From Ixodes scapularis (Eukaryota; Arthropoda; Arachnida; Ixodida; Ixodidae), in the NCBI RefSeq assembly GCF_016920785.2, contig NW_024609837.1:22191565-22255564 (forward strand): DNA of 64,000 nucleotides, in the 5' to 3' direction. The translations under genes and the position numbers were made by a program. Position 1 is the stretch's first letter, and every line of letters starts with the position of its first letter. Under the pieces are notes generated by a model. That model was not told the DNA's origin and did no database searches. It was given only the letters and a program-made list of their open reading frames with translations. Shown piece after piece: positions 44,701 through 55,505 of this stretch.

Positions 44701-45313
44701 AACTTGACAAGAAAAAAAAAAAAGACACTCACACATAAAGACGGCTTTTGTTTCTCTGGTAAAATGTTTAGTGTTTCCAGACAGTTCTTTTTTGTTGTTG
44801 CTGTTGCCTGTATTCGCCACTTGAGATTTATGGCCCGTCTTTAAGGAAGGCCGACGCCTTCTTCGCCTCCACATATACACCAGGTATTTTCTTTTTATGT
44901 TGCTTCTACACCTCTTTTTGCCTGCATTGTAGGGTGCCCAATGAACGCTGGGTTCGTTTCGGACACCGTTTTATTATGAAAGGTAATTCCCGGCTTCTTC
45001 TTTTCTTTCACTTTGCGTGTGTTGTCCTTCCCTCCTTTTTTTTTTTTTTTTTTTTTTAGCAGTGGCATAGTAAAGTGACAAAAACACTCGCTTTGTTGTT
45101 TCTTTTTTCTTTTTCCCGGCAGATTTATTTCCGTTATCGGCAACCCAAACTATTGTTTTACGGCCCCTACGCTCGGCGTTCCGGAAAACGTTATTCGTTT
45201 CTGTTTTTTCCCCGTTCTTCCGTTGTTTTATTGCCCTCATTGCAATCTCTATACATCGTTCCATCACTTATCACCTAAGCGAAAGATTACAATATGAATA
45301 ATAATCATATTTA
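41746..45313. other. No gene seen over about 3.5 kb
   Basis: AT-rich noncoding sequence. A 110-codon ORF at 43472-43804 has no recognised motif. T22 and purine tracts occur around 45035-45060. Confidence 0.45.
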
Positions 45314-45350
45314 TTTTTGGTAAATTTGACCTTGGGAAATTTACCAAAAA
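45314..45350. repeat. Hairpin with 14-bp perfect arms
   Basis: tttttggtaaattt (45314-45327) pairs with 45337-45350 around a 9-nt loop. Its right arm overlaps the target duplication of the next element. Confidence 0.85.
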
Positions 45351-46265
45351 TGCCCAGGGTTGCCAGATTGGGCTATAAATAGCCGAATTGGGCTAGTTTT
45401 ATTTGCAGTTGGCAGGGAAAAGTGGTAGTTGGCTATTTGGCTGACCTGTGCTGGGCACACCAAGATGACTCAAAGCACTTCGGTTTATAGGTTCAAATAT
45501 GGCATTTTTAGAGTAAGTTACATAAAGATTTGGCGCTTCAGTCTGTTAACCCTGATAAGTATGAAACAGCAAGCAAATTCGTCTGCTCTTTCCACACCTT
45601 GTGCAATTGTTTACCCTCGAATCTTTTCCGAATGCAAGCATGTGCTGTTATTCCTCCATCTCAGCCAGTGACGGCGCAACTCCTTGCGGCCCCAACAGCA
45701 CCTGTTCTGCGCATTCTTTAGGTTGCCTGTTTACTGGCGTGGACCTATACTTTGTGTTTATTTCTGCATAGTTTTCCCGTTACGTCATTCTGGTCACCAT
45801 GCCCGATACTAAGCGTCCCATAAGTACAGTGAAAGGTGGGTTGTCTGTCACACGCTTCTGCGAGCGTTTCAGGAAGTTCGCCGAACGTGCAAGGGACGCC
45901 ATTTTTAGGTAATTTCGACACCGTTGCAGAGCATACAACACGGTGTTCATTATTTATGTTCTAAAATCCTGGAGGCTTGGGACAGAGAAAAACGGACGAC
46001 ACGTGGCCCGTTTTGTCCGTAGTGATGTACCCGTGCTCTGCCGTTGGTTCTCCGATCCAGTGACGGTAGTGGTGTGAATATTTTTATTTGACGTATAGAA
46101 ATGTATTATGGGTCTTTTGTGTTTAAAACAAAGTTTTCAGATGGTCAGTTTTTTGGGGGCTATTTTCGGGCTATTTTTTCAGATCGACATTTGGCTATTT
46201 TTGGGCTATATCTCGTAGAAATTTGGCGGGTAAGAGTACAAACACCTGGCAACCCTGAAAATGCC
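45347..46265. mobile_element. 903-bp hAT-type element (45355-46257), 8-bp duplication aaaatgcc
   Basis: cagggttgccag at the left end is inverted at the right end (ctggcaaccctg), and both sides have subterminal ggctat-rich sequence. aaaatgcc flanks exactly at 45347-45354 and 46258-46265. CAG termini plus 8 bp are hAT hallmarks. The interior has no hAT transposase. Confidence 0.93.
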
Positions 46266-47325
46266 AAGTGTCTGGGCTGATGGCGCATGCGCGACGTCGG
46301 ATGTTCTGTAGACGATAGCGACTGAGCACGCTCTGACTGCGTTTCACAGCCCAGTAGACAAACATGACGGCGCACAGAAGCTATATTACCTAGAAGGCAA
46401 GGCCTTCGCGTGACGTCACCGTTCGTGGCTCCCCGTCCCGCCCTCAAGCGGTCTCGCCCTCTCGAAGGTGTTTACAAAAGGCGATCATGGAAATGGTCAC
46501 CGTATGCTTTAAGAAACGCTGGGTTGCGGCCTTTGTGTTAGCACTTCTTGTTTTTTTTTTTTTCAATTAATATTCGTTCTATTATTTATTTGCAAATGCT
46601 ACCGGCTCCACTCAAAGACAAATTGTAGAAATGCCCTCAATGATAAGAAACAGGGAACACCAGCGGTACGTCGAGGGAAGAACCATCCAGAGTGTAACCC
46701 AATAGCCTCTACAAAGTTATCGAAATTGGTTAAAGTCACAATATAATTTGTGAAATTATTCCGTTCTTAAGTTTCCCGAGGGAAGAAGTAAAGAAGAAAT
46801 CTAAAACATTCGTTTTTTAATGTATTGCTTTAAATCTCGGCAATGGTTTAACCGTGAGGATCAGGATAGTAGCGGTTTTAAATAATCCGAGCTATCTGTG
46901 CAAATGGACTCGTTGGTTATGATACGAAGAATTTTCAATATATCAATTATAGTTTTTTTTTTCCTAGAGTCGGAAGCTGCGCTCTTTCTGTAGTTCGGTA
47001 GATGATGATCTTGTATTATACATTCCAAATACAAACCGGGCCGCTAACATTCGAAAACCTTCTACATCGACTTCGCGATGGAAACTACACTGAGCTGGCA
47101 GATGGTCTTCGCGGCGTTCTTGTTCGTTAATGCCGTAATATGATTGGCTGTCAGAGTGACTTGAGTTTCGAAAGTCAGCTCAGCCGTTTTTTTTTTTTTT
47201 TTTTGTTTCTATCCGTGCCTAATGGTCCTTCCCTTACTAAAATTGTGAATTGTGAATGTACCACAAGGGTGTGTTCAGTTCGAGTTTCATGGGGTATAGG
47301 GCGGTGCAGTTTGACACAAACTTTT
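46266..47325. other. No gene or clear element seen
   Basis: Noncoding. A GC-richer stretch at 46270-46470 holds gtgacgtcac without coding content. Confidence 0.45.
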
Positions 47326-47517
47326 TGGCGTTAAGCGCGAAACACGTGTACGACGAAACCGTCTGATCCGAGGTCCGACCAGGCAATACGACGGTCGGAG
47401 GCGAGGGTTTTCAACGCTCTCCAGTCCTACGAAAACCCTCTCCCCCCAAGGTCATTCCGGCAACCCGCACGTCGGATCGGACGGTTTCGTCGTACGTGTG
47501 TTTCGCGCTTTAAGCCA
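47326..47517. mobile_element. 192-bp MITE with about 50-bp TIRs
   Basis: taagcgcgaaacacgtgtac / gacgaaaccgtctgatccga at the left is inverted at the right (tcggatcggacggtttcgtc / gtacgtgtgtttcgcgcttt). A second inner inverted pair, gagggttttc / gaaaaccctc, lies at the centre. No target duplication is evident. Confidence 0.88.
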
Positions 47518-48262
47518 TCGCGGTGAAATGGCGCTGCCTCTGTAATTTTCAAAGTTTCCGCCGGGTAGCGAGACACATTTCTACTTTTCGGACGTTTATG
47601 CCGTGCCTTGTCGAAATTATATTTTCGTGCTTAAACAAAGACCGAGTTGCAATTTTACGAAGTATAGGCCTTACACATGTAGGTTTACCCGCAGAAAGTA
47701 TAAAGTAATGTCGAGTTCAGGTTTTAAGGGGAATATACCACAAGTAATCATTTTTCTTTGAAGAAAGCATGACATGGGGGGGAGGGGATGTTAAGTTTAA
47801 ACATTTTGAACTTCATGGCCCTTGTAGTTTAACATGTTTAACTTTTTTTTTAAAATTAAGGTTTGTAAAGCAATGTCAAGTTTCAAATCCATGTAGAGCC
47901 TGGAGCGCTCCAGTTACCTTAATTTTTTTTAATGATTAATCGCGTTAGATGTGTTCTAGTTAGACAGAAAACATAAGACATTTCTGAAGACTTTTCTTCA
48001 TTGGCCCTCGATTTTCCAACAAATCATCGTGTTCTAGCGCAAGGTCGATTAGGTTGATCGCCTCCTATTCCTTTACCAGCTTATTTAACCTTTGTACTTT
48101 GTTTAAGTATGCTTACACCAGCCTAGATGTGGTATATCTTTTTTAGTTGCATTACGTTAGATTAGTTGAACCCGACTGAGCTAGGTTTAATTGTGTTTGT
48201 TTGTTGGCTCAGTAGGCTCGTTCAGTGACTCGAATCAAATAAGCTTAACACGGTTTTGTTAT
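47518..48262. other. No gene or clear element seen
   Basis: AT-rich noncoding sequence. Confidence 0.45.
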
Positions 48263-49171
48263 TCAACGAACAAGGTACAACTCTTGCCGCCAGAGAGAGT
48301 CGACTGTTTGCACGCGTGTTAATCTGGTGTACTTAAAGGATACTGATGCCCTGGTTTTATGAACGGATCTGTGTCGTCTACCAGTTGAGCTGACTGCAGT
48401 GAGTCCACGCAAACTCTTTGCCCTAAAAAAAAATACAAAAAAAACATAACCCAAGCTATCGAGGCGAGTAAAGTACACAACTGCAAACACCGGAAGCAGG
48501 CTTAATAAATTATAACGAAAGGAAGAGGAAACAAAGCCCTGCTCGCATAGGCCAGCGCGGAAGGGCGGCAATGAAAGTGTGGCAGGCACCGCTGTTATCC
48601 CCGGGCAGAGACGAGAATTCCTGGCGTAGGCTGAAGCGCGTGAAACTAATGCCCCCTCCAAACGCCCGCTAGATGGCGCAGTGCTTTGCCAGAATGGCTT
48701 CCAGGAACGGCTTGTGCCGGCAAATGGAGCTTGACTAACGTCCCCTGGCGGCCAGAGGGCGAGAAGCCTTCCCCTGCGCGCCGCGGCGTCGGTGCCAAGG
48801 CGGCTTGCACGTACTTTACTCTCTAGCGGGTTCGCCTTCAGGTAGAAAAAGAAAGGGGACAGACGCGCTCTACTGCGATGTTTGAATTTATGATGGACCA
48901 TGGACAACACTACGAACCGTCGAAGCCAGTCCAGTGACGCATGGGTGTCACGTGGCAATTCGGGAGAGGAGAAGCGACTCTCGGGACACGTGCTCCAGTG
49001 ACGCATTCGCGGAGCCTGATTGGCTGGGATGGCCCGTGGCGTTCCCTGCGGTCCATCGCAAGACAAAACCTGGGTACATTGTGGAAACGAGCGTAAGAAA
49101 GACGCCGAGGAAGAGTAGGGAAAGAAAGGGTTTTCGAGAAAAGCGCGAAATTTCCGCGTAAGAAAAAGCAA
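48263..49171 (-). other. 302-codon ORF without recognisable domain
   Basis: This is the longest open frame in the window outside the LTR element, in a locally GC-rich block (48540-49070). The translation has no family signature, has a phenylalanine run from an A-rich tract and looks basic and compositionally irregular. Its upstream end holds two CACGTG motifs and a CCAAT-type ATTGG, which could belong to a promoter. Chance in a GC-rich block is the most likely explanation. Confidence 0.12.
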
Positions 49172-52115
49172 AAATATATGGTGATTAGTGGAGGGGATTG
49201 TAAGGAAGACTTGACTTGTTCTTGAATCGGGATGTGTTCACAAAGGTGCCTCAGAAGTCTATTTCGTAAGAAATAAATTATGACGGAAGTATGATGCTTT
49301 CATGTAATGAACGAGAGGTTTCTATAATTGGGGTCAACGCAGGGTACGAATGGCTTGTTTCCAAACCAGAATGTATTTCAAAATACGCTATGAAAGTGAG
49401 AGGTAGGTGAGGGGTCCTAAGAGAACGGCGGGACTTCAGTTTAAAATGAAAAAAAAAAGTAAGGAAGAGGATAATATAGATGAGAAAAGTACAAGAATAA
49501 CCTTGTGTTCCAGAATCGGGGTTAGTTCCAATAGGAAATGAGAAAGTGTGGAAAAAAAGAGAGACTCGAGGGAAAGGTTAATGCCTCGATTTAATGAAGG
49601 GCAAGAAAGGGAAAGAAAGAAAAGCATGCATTCAAGGGGTAGATGGAGTGCCCCGTTAAAATAGCAGAAATTCTTCCCCGTTCTTTGTAAACAGTGCTTA
49701 AAAAAGCAGACAGAGATATATAAAAAAATTGCAGTGTTTTTTTTTACGTATATGTGGCGAAACTGTTAAGAAAAGGCTCAGTCGGGGCACTAAGCAAATC
49801 AATAAAGCTAATAATCGTGTAGACGCCGTCTCGAAAAAAAAAAATCGAAAAAGCGCCAGTGACACCTTTTCGCAAAGCGTGACGTACAGCGAGGGGGACA
49901 AGGTTTGGTACGCATCTCAACATAGGAAAGATCGACAAAAAGTTTAGGCTGAGCTAAGGAATCGAACGTATCCCTAACGATCTTCCGCGTTTCAAAAAAG
50001 GAAGGGGAGTTGGGAAATAGGCGAGGGTATGGGGAAGTGACGGAGAAGGCTCGGCGCGAGAGCAGCGCTGTAAATCTGGCTAAATGGGAATCGGGATTAA
50101 CGACGCTGAATTAATAAACCGGCGCGGTGTATGGCCCTCGCCCGAGTAGCGGAAGCCATCCAGTGATTACGGGGTTTTAGGGTTGCGAAGGGTCGGGGTA
50201 CGAACCTCGTGATGGCGTACTTTGTGGGCGCTCCGACCTGTCCTGTAGACGTTGTCTTGAAAGGGAACGCGTGCGTATACTAACGACTCGATTTGTCTAA
50301 AGACTCACTTTTCTCGAAAGTCAATTGATGTGCGAGGAGACTTGGCTTTATGCGGTGAATATTTTGTTGGCTCCTATTTTGAGCGACAATTTTAAACCTA
50401 GATGGTAGCTCTGAGCGAAACATTAATCTCGGGCGTACTTTTGATGGCAAGAAAATTATCTTCACCCATATGTGGGATGTCTGTGGGACTGCTTACTTGG
50501 GGATAATCGACAGGTTCCATGAAGCGACAAAAGACGGCGTTGCGTTTGGACCGTCGAAGTCTGGGCTGTGCGTATAATGTTTTGAGGGGACATGGAAGAA
50601 TTTGCCCAAAATGAAAATGCTCATAAAAAATACACTAACTAGAACCTTGTGCAGATTGTTCCTAACTTTTCGCAAGACTATATATCTACAACCCGCTATA
50701 ATATACTCAAACGACCTGTGGGAAAAAGTCAAACACATAGTCGAAGGCAAAAAAAAAAAAAAGAAAGATGAACCCCTAAACTATGTAGCTATGCTTACGA
50801 GAAAAGAACGCTCAATACACATTAAGAATAGTACCAAAAAACAAAAAACAAAAAAAAAAAACACGTCAAATATAAAATCTGTACTCTGAGATTTATAACG
50901 CTCAAAATATACAAAGCACTGCCCCCCCCCCCCCCCAAAAAAAAAAAAAAAAAAAAATTTTTTTTTTATTTGGGTAATTAAATGGAGTATCTAAGAAAGT
51001 TTGAACTACGCTAGTAGTTGGAATAGAACGCGAAAGTTTGAGAAAATAAAGTTACCTAAATACAAATATAATGGAGAAATACGAAATTTGTTCGCATCAA
51101 CGTCCATGTACGCCTAATGTCGCCAAAACAAGAACTTCAAATTGTGGACGCACGTGGAATTTATATCATTGGCGGCAAGAAAGAGAAAATTTTTTTTTCT
51201 TTCTCAGTGACAAGATTTTCTTTATGACTGAAATAGATGGTATACCGGCGCCCATTAGTGTTAGTTCTTGTTTTGACGATATTAGGCTTAGGTGAACGAT
51301 GGCTAGGGAGAAATTGTGTTCTCTTTTCCTAATTATCTCTTGATTCAAAACGACATGATGTCGAACTCGTTCTATCCTCACAGCTAACGTCACATTGTCA
51401 CGGAGTTTGAGCTTTCTGCGATACGTAGCTTATTTACCCGGGCCGAAAAGCACAGTTCACCTTTCTCGGGAACGCCATGTACTATAGTTACTGACAACTT
51501 GAGAGACAAAGGGCGTGGCCCATCATGTTCGCGCTTCTTGCTCCGTGATTCGGTCTTCGGCGTTCTTGTCGGCTGGTGCCACAATGTGATTGACTGCGCA
51601 GCTGCAATAAGATGGTCAGGAGCCAACAAGCCCTGCCCTTCTGAAGCTGTGACTATTGGCGACGTGCGCGACCGAAGGCGTCGCTGTGGTCGACCTTCCC
51701 GATTGGCCGAAAGTTCGCTACGTCGCCTCTAACTTGGATTAATTTTTACTCTCGTTGTCGGAAACAAAAAACAATGTTAGACCGTCAACTACGACATTGT
51801 ATGTTTAAAAGTGTGGTAACTCCAAACTTCGACCGCGCTTTTTAACACACAACATCCGAGTAGCACTTTTTCGCAACAGCCAGGATTGCAGCACGTTAGG
51901 TCACGGCGAGGCAGCAAGATCATGGCCGTGACGTCACGAACGGAAACTGTGAGAGTTCGCCACCAAAACATCTTGGCGGCGATAATAGACCTGTGGGTCT
52001 CGAGTTTCGAAACAGCGCCCGTGGCGAGCAAAGTCGGATATTTTTAGGGCGCGTTTCCGTTGTGCGCCATGTTTGAAACGCTCTGTTGGTGCATATGGAC
52101 AGACGCTGAGGGACG
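49172..52115. other. No gene seen over about 2.9 kb
   Basis: Purine-rich at 49380-49640. A C16-A25-T10 homopolymer junction lies at 50923-50968. Nothing else was recognised. Confidence 0.45.
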
Positions 52116-52427
52116 ATGGCGGACGCTAGTTTTGGCCCGTGGATCGAGCATGATAAGACGTGTAGGACTCCGCTTTTTGCGTCAGCATTAAATGGTCGCG
52201 TCTCGCGGACGCTGCAGGAGGCACATCGTTCGTGGTCGCGTCTCGTAGACGCTACAGCTCCCCTTGGCCGAGAGAAGCAGGCCTATAATGGTAGGACTGT
52301 CCGGATGGACCTCCTGGATCTCCGGATTTTCCGAAATCTCTCGCTCCAATTGAAAGGGGTTCGCCAATACAGGTGTGACGAGCAAGCTGTTCCCCTCATG
52401 CTTGTCGCTCGAAAACGACTTTCGTGA
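52116..52427 (+). other. 103-codon ORF of uncertain status
   Basis: It begins with ATG in acgatggcgg, a reasonable start context, and runs 103 codons. It includes a direct repeat, tggtcgcgtctcg followed by gacgct (52193 and 52233). No family was recognised; it may be a repeat fragment or a chance ORF. Confidence 0.15.
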
Positions 52428-52595
52428 AATGCGTTCCTAGGTCGAATTTTATCACTGTGGGTGTACATTTGGTTATTCTCGGTTGCTAACGACTTTGTTT
52501 ATTCTATTGACCTTTGCCAATACCCTTTAATGCTCAGATGTCTGGCGCACTTCTATCAACACTCTCAAAATTTTCGAATGTGCACCTCGCGAATA

Positions 52596-52792
52596 TAAGA
52601 GGTATTCACTGGACGCCATATTTGTGGGTGCTGTTTAGAGCGCATGTTCAGAACGGTCTCACATTAATAGCCTGCTAAGACCGGCAACCTTGATGGTACT
52701 AAATGCACTCTCCAAAAGGACTGCGGAAGCTCAACGTCAGCACGCGCTCAGCAGCATCGCACACGGATATGGCCGCCAGTGAATACTCCCTA
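52596..52792. mobile_element. 193-bp MITE (52598-52790) with TA duplication
   Basis: agaggtattcactgg at the left and ccagtgaatactccc at the right are inverted, continuing through gccatat / atatggc. TA lies on both sides (52596-52597, 52791-52792). This is compatible with Tc1/mariner-type insertion. Confidence 0.75.
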
Positions 52793-53088
52793 TAGGGACA
52801 TGTCTCTGTTGGGGCAACTCACTCTGGACTGAGCATTGCGTTTTAGTAAATCGGGGAGCTGCAGAAACTGTTTCGAGAAAGTTCGTGAAAGATTTGTACT
52901 GTGTCATGCAAAATTTTTATACTTGGAGTAAACAAAGGGGCTGCCGACTCGACTTCCTCACTACCAGACGACACGGAAGTGCAATGTGGCGCCAAAAGTG
53001 CCGGAGGGGAGTTGTCTTAGCTTCAGCGTGCGGCTTCAGCGTGAAACGCCACGCAGAGCGGCGTTTCAACTTATATCGAGGTGGATAA

Positions 53089-53824
53089 TACACAGGGTGT
53101 TTCCACGTAAATTCAGCAAGCTTTAAAATATTTGGTGTATCTTAGGAAGACGATACCAAAGGAATGAGGTGGTTCATTGTTTGCAGCAAGTCAGGCTATT
53201 TTTGGATTTAGCTCAATTGACTAATTAATTAAGATTAGTTACTTAACTTTTGAAATATTCTATTTAGAGCAATAGCGTCAACGGCAAAGTTGTAGAGAGT
53301 GCTCAGAAACGTTCAGTTCAGTGGTATTTATCAAGAAACCTCAACAGGTTTTTTTTTTGGCCTGGATCTAAAAAAAAAAAAAACACAAATTATTAAAAAA
53401 AAAAAAAAAAAAAGACACGCGGGAAAACGCGAGTCTGTCAACAGCGCTTCATCAGTGTTCTGTTCAGCAGACTGGCCTGGTTTATTCGAGCCACGGCTGG
53501 GAGCGTTGCAATACAAGGCGCGCAAGCGTAAAGTCATTTTTTTGTAAGTCTAGAAAAAGAACGGTGTTAAGGTTTCTTGATAACACCACTCAATCAAAAA
53601 TTTCTGAGGACGCTCTACTACTTTTTCATTGAAACTCTTGCTCTAAATTGAAGATTTAAAAAGTTCATTGATTAATTTTAATGAATTAGTTAATTGGGCA
53701 AATTACAAATAATAGCCTGACTTGCTCCAAACAATGAACAAATTTATTCATTTGGTTTTGTCGTCGTAAAATTCACAAAAATATTTTCAAATCTTGGCTA
53801 ATGTTGCGTGGAACACCCTGTACA
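53089..53824. mobile_element. 728-bp fold-back element (53093-53820) flanked by TACA
   Basis: cagggtgtttccacgtaa at the left is inverted at the right (gcgtggaacaccctg). Arms of about 240 bp are imperfectly inverted (attagttacttaac, agcaatagcg, tttatcaagaaacc versus ggtttcttgataacacc). taca flanks both sides (53089-53092, 53821-53824), a possible 4-bp duplication. The centre has A-runs and an aacagcgcttcatcag block shared with 61.0 kb. There is no transposase. Confidence 0.85.
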
Positions 53825-53982
53825 TTATATTACAGTGCTGTGTATAGCATGCACATATATTAATTGTATATTATGACCTGCATATGACATGCAGGCACTA
53901 TACATGTTATCCCAGCGCAGTAGCCGGTACATTAGATGTAATGTAATGTATATTACATGTATGTTACAGTCCTATAGCCTGC

Positions 53983-54447
53983 ATGTTAGATATGCTGTAT
54001 ACGTACTATCGTGAACCACAGCGTTATGGCGCCCACGATTTCTTGTTCACCTCTTACTCACTGGTTGATTCCCGGATGCTAGGATATGTGCCTGCCGGGC
54101 TAAGAATAATCATCACCACTGATGTTATAAATCGCGGTAGATTTCTTTTCTCGGACAAACTTGCAGTTTACGGCCTATTTCTGTATCACGCCTGCTCCGC
54201 TCATACCGGTCCGCGAAGGTGCATTGTTGAAACATGCATTGCGCACGCCTGTTTTTTAAAAAAGCAACAAAAATACGTAGGCAGCGTTTATTCCACAATG
54301 GCTCTGCTATCTGCCCCGATGAAAGCGTTTCGGCTACCATCATACGTAGCTTACATTATCCGTATATCGGTAGATTACGGTCGCTGGTTGGTTCGGCAGA
54401 CACGTTTCCGTGAGTCGGGAATCATCCAGCGATTGCTTGCTTCGTGA
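53983..54447 (+). other. 154-codon ORF, probably spurious
   Basis: It starts inside the left arm of the inverted pair and has no recognised motif. It is noted because of its length. Confidence 0.1.
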
Positions 54448-54622
54448 GCTCAAAGGCGCCTATACAAAACTGTTCAGCGAACATTGGGAAGCTCTGTGGC
54501 GTCGTCTGCTTCACGGTCTGCTCCGTGACTAGCAGACGACAAAGCGAGGGTGTGCTCGCAGACGGGAAGAGCGAGCCCGACCGCCGCTTGCATGGTACAG
54601 CTAACGGAGCCCTCGATAGTGA

Positions 54623-55372
54623 TATAATATCAGACTTGTACGTAATGCGTTACAAGTAATAGATTACTTGTAATCGATTACATTTCACTGTAATTTTGTA
54701 AAGCTTAAATTACTTCCTTTAAGAAGGAACGATCCATGTAACTGAATTACTTTTTTGCTGTAATCAATTATAAGATTACCCATTACAATTTTCATCAATG
54801 TATTTTTTGGGGGGTGGGGGGGGGGGGGGGGGGGAGGAGGGGGGAGAATTGCTGGAGTTAATCCGCTTTGGGCAACGGTCAATTCTTTTTTTTTTTTTTT
54901 CGAAACCACTAAGCACGGGACCTCGAGGATTAGCAGGCCACTTCACTATGCTTCGTTTCCTGGGTACATTTTTTTCGGTACACCGGAGACTACGTCCGAG
55001 TATGAAAAATTACATTATGCAGCCTCTTGTGAGTAATGTATTTAACCAGCGCTCTTTTTATTTCATTTTGTTTCGCGAGAGGGATCGGGTGTGTTGGTGT
55101 CATTCACTGCAGCTCTAAGCAAAAACGGTCAAGACTTTTTTTCTTTTTTTGGAACGACTGAGCGCGAGACCTTAAGGATCATGCTACCGTAATAATAAAA
55201 AAAAAGATTGAATGAACAGTAACGTGGAATGTAATCGATTACTTTAGAGAAATTATTCGACTACATTTTTGAGGCTGTAATTGTAATTACAATCGGTTAC
55301 TTTTTACAGGGAAGTAATTGTAATTGTAATCGGATACTTTTTTTCAGTAACGTGTACAAGTCTGTATAATAT
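54623..55372. mobile_element. 734-bp hAT-type element (54631-55364), 8-bp duplication tataatat
   Basis: cagacttgtacg at the left is inverted at the right (cgtgtacaagtctg). tataatat flanks exactly (54623-54630, 55365-55372). Subterminal regions are full of taatcgattac / gtaattgtaat words, a style also seen in the 32.5-kb element. The centre carries a G-rich run (54808-54838). There is no transposase. Confidence 0.92.
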
Positions 55373-55505
55373 GCAGGCTATATGCCTATAATGTACATGT
55401 AATATACAGTACTGTATATCTAATATGCCGGCTACCGCGCTGGTGCTGGTGGTGGTGGTGGTGGTGGGATAACACGTATAGTGCATGTAAAGAGCACTGT
55501 ACATG

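Larger units (their letters stand above)
53875..55505. repeat. Diverged inverted pair surrounding the 54.6-kb hAT element
   Basis: The left arm (53875-53995: atgcaggcactatacatgtt, atcccagcgcagtagccgg, tatattacatgta) is inverted at 55370-55505 (tacatgtaatata, gccggctaccgcgctgg, ggataacacgtatagtgcat), with a ggt microsatellite inserted in the right arm. Copies of the same words recur at 55640-55665. It may be an older fold-back transposon that later received the hAT insertion. Confidence 0.65.

Noticed and set aside
48341..48400. tRNA-like sequence with an A-box-like gctcaactggtagac (minus strand)
   Set aside because: No B box or cloverleaf could be drawn; too weak for a tRNA or a SINE head.
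53983..54447. 154-codon ORF as a host gene
   Set aside because: Begins in an inverted-repeat arm, no motif, no splice context.
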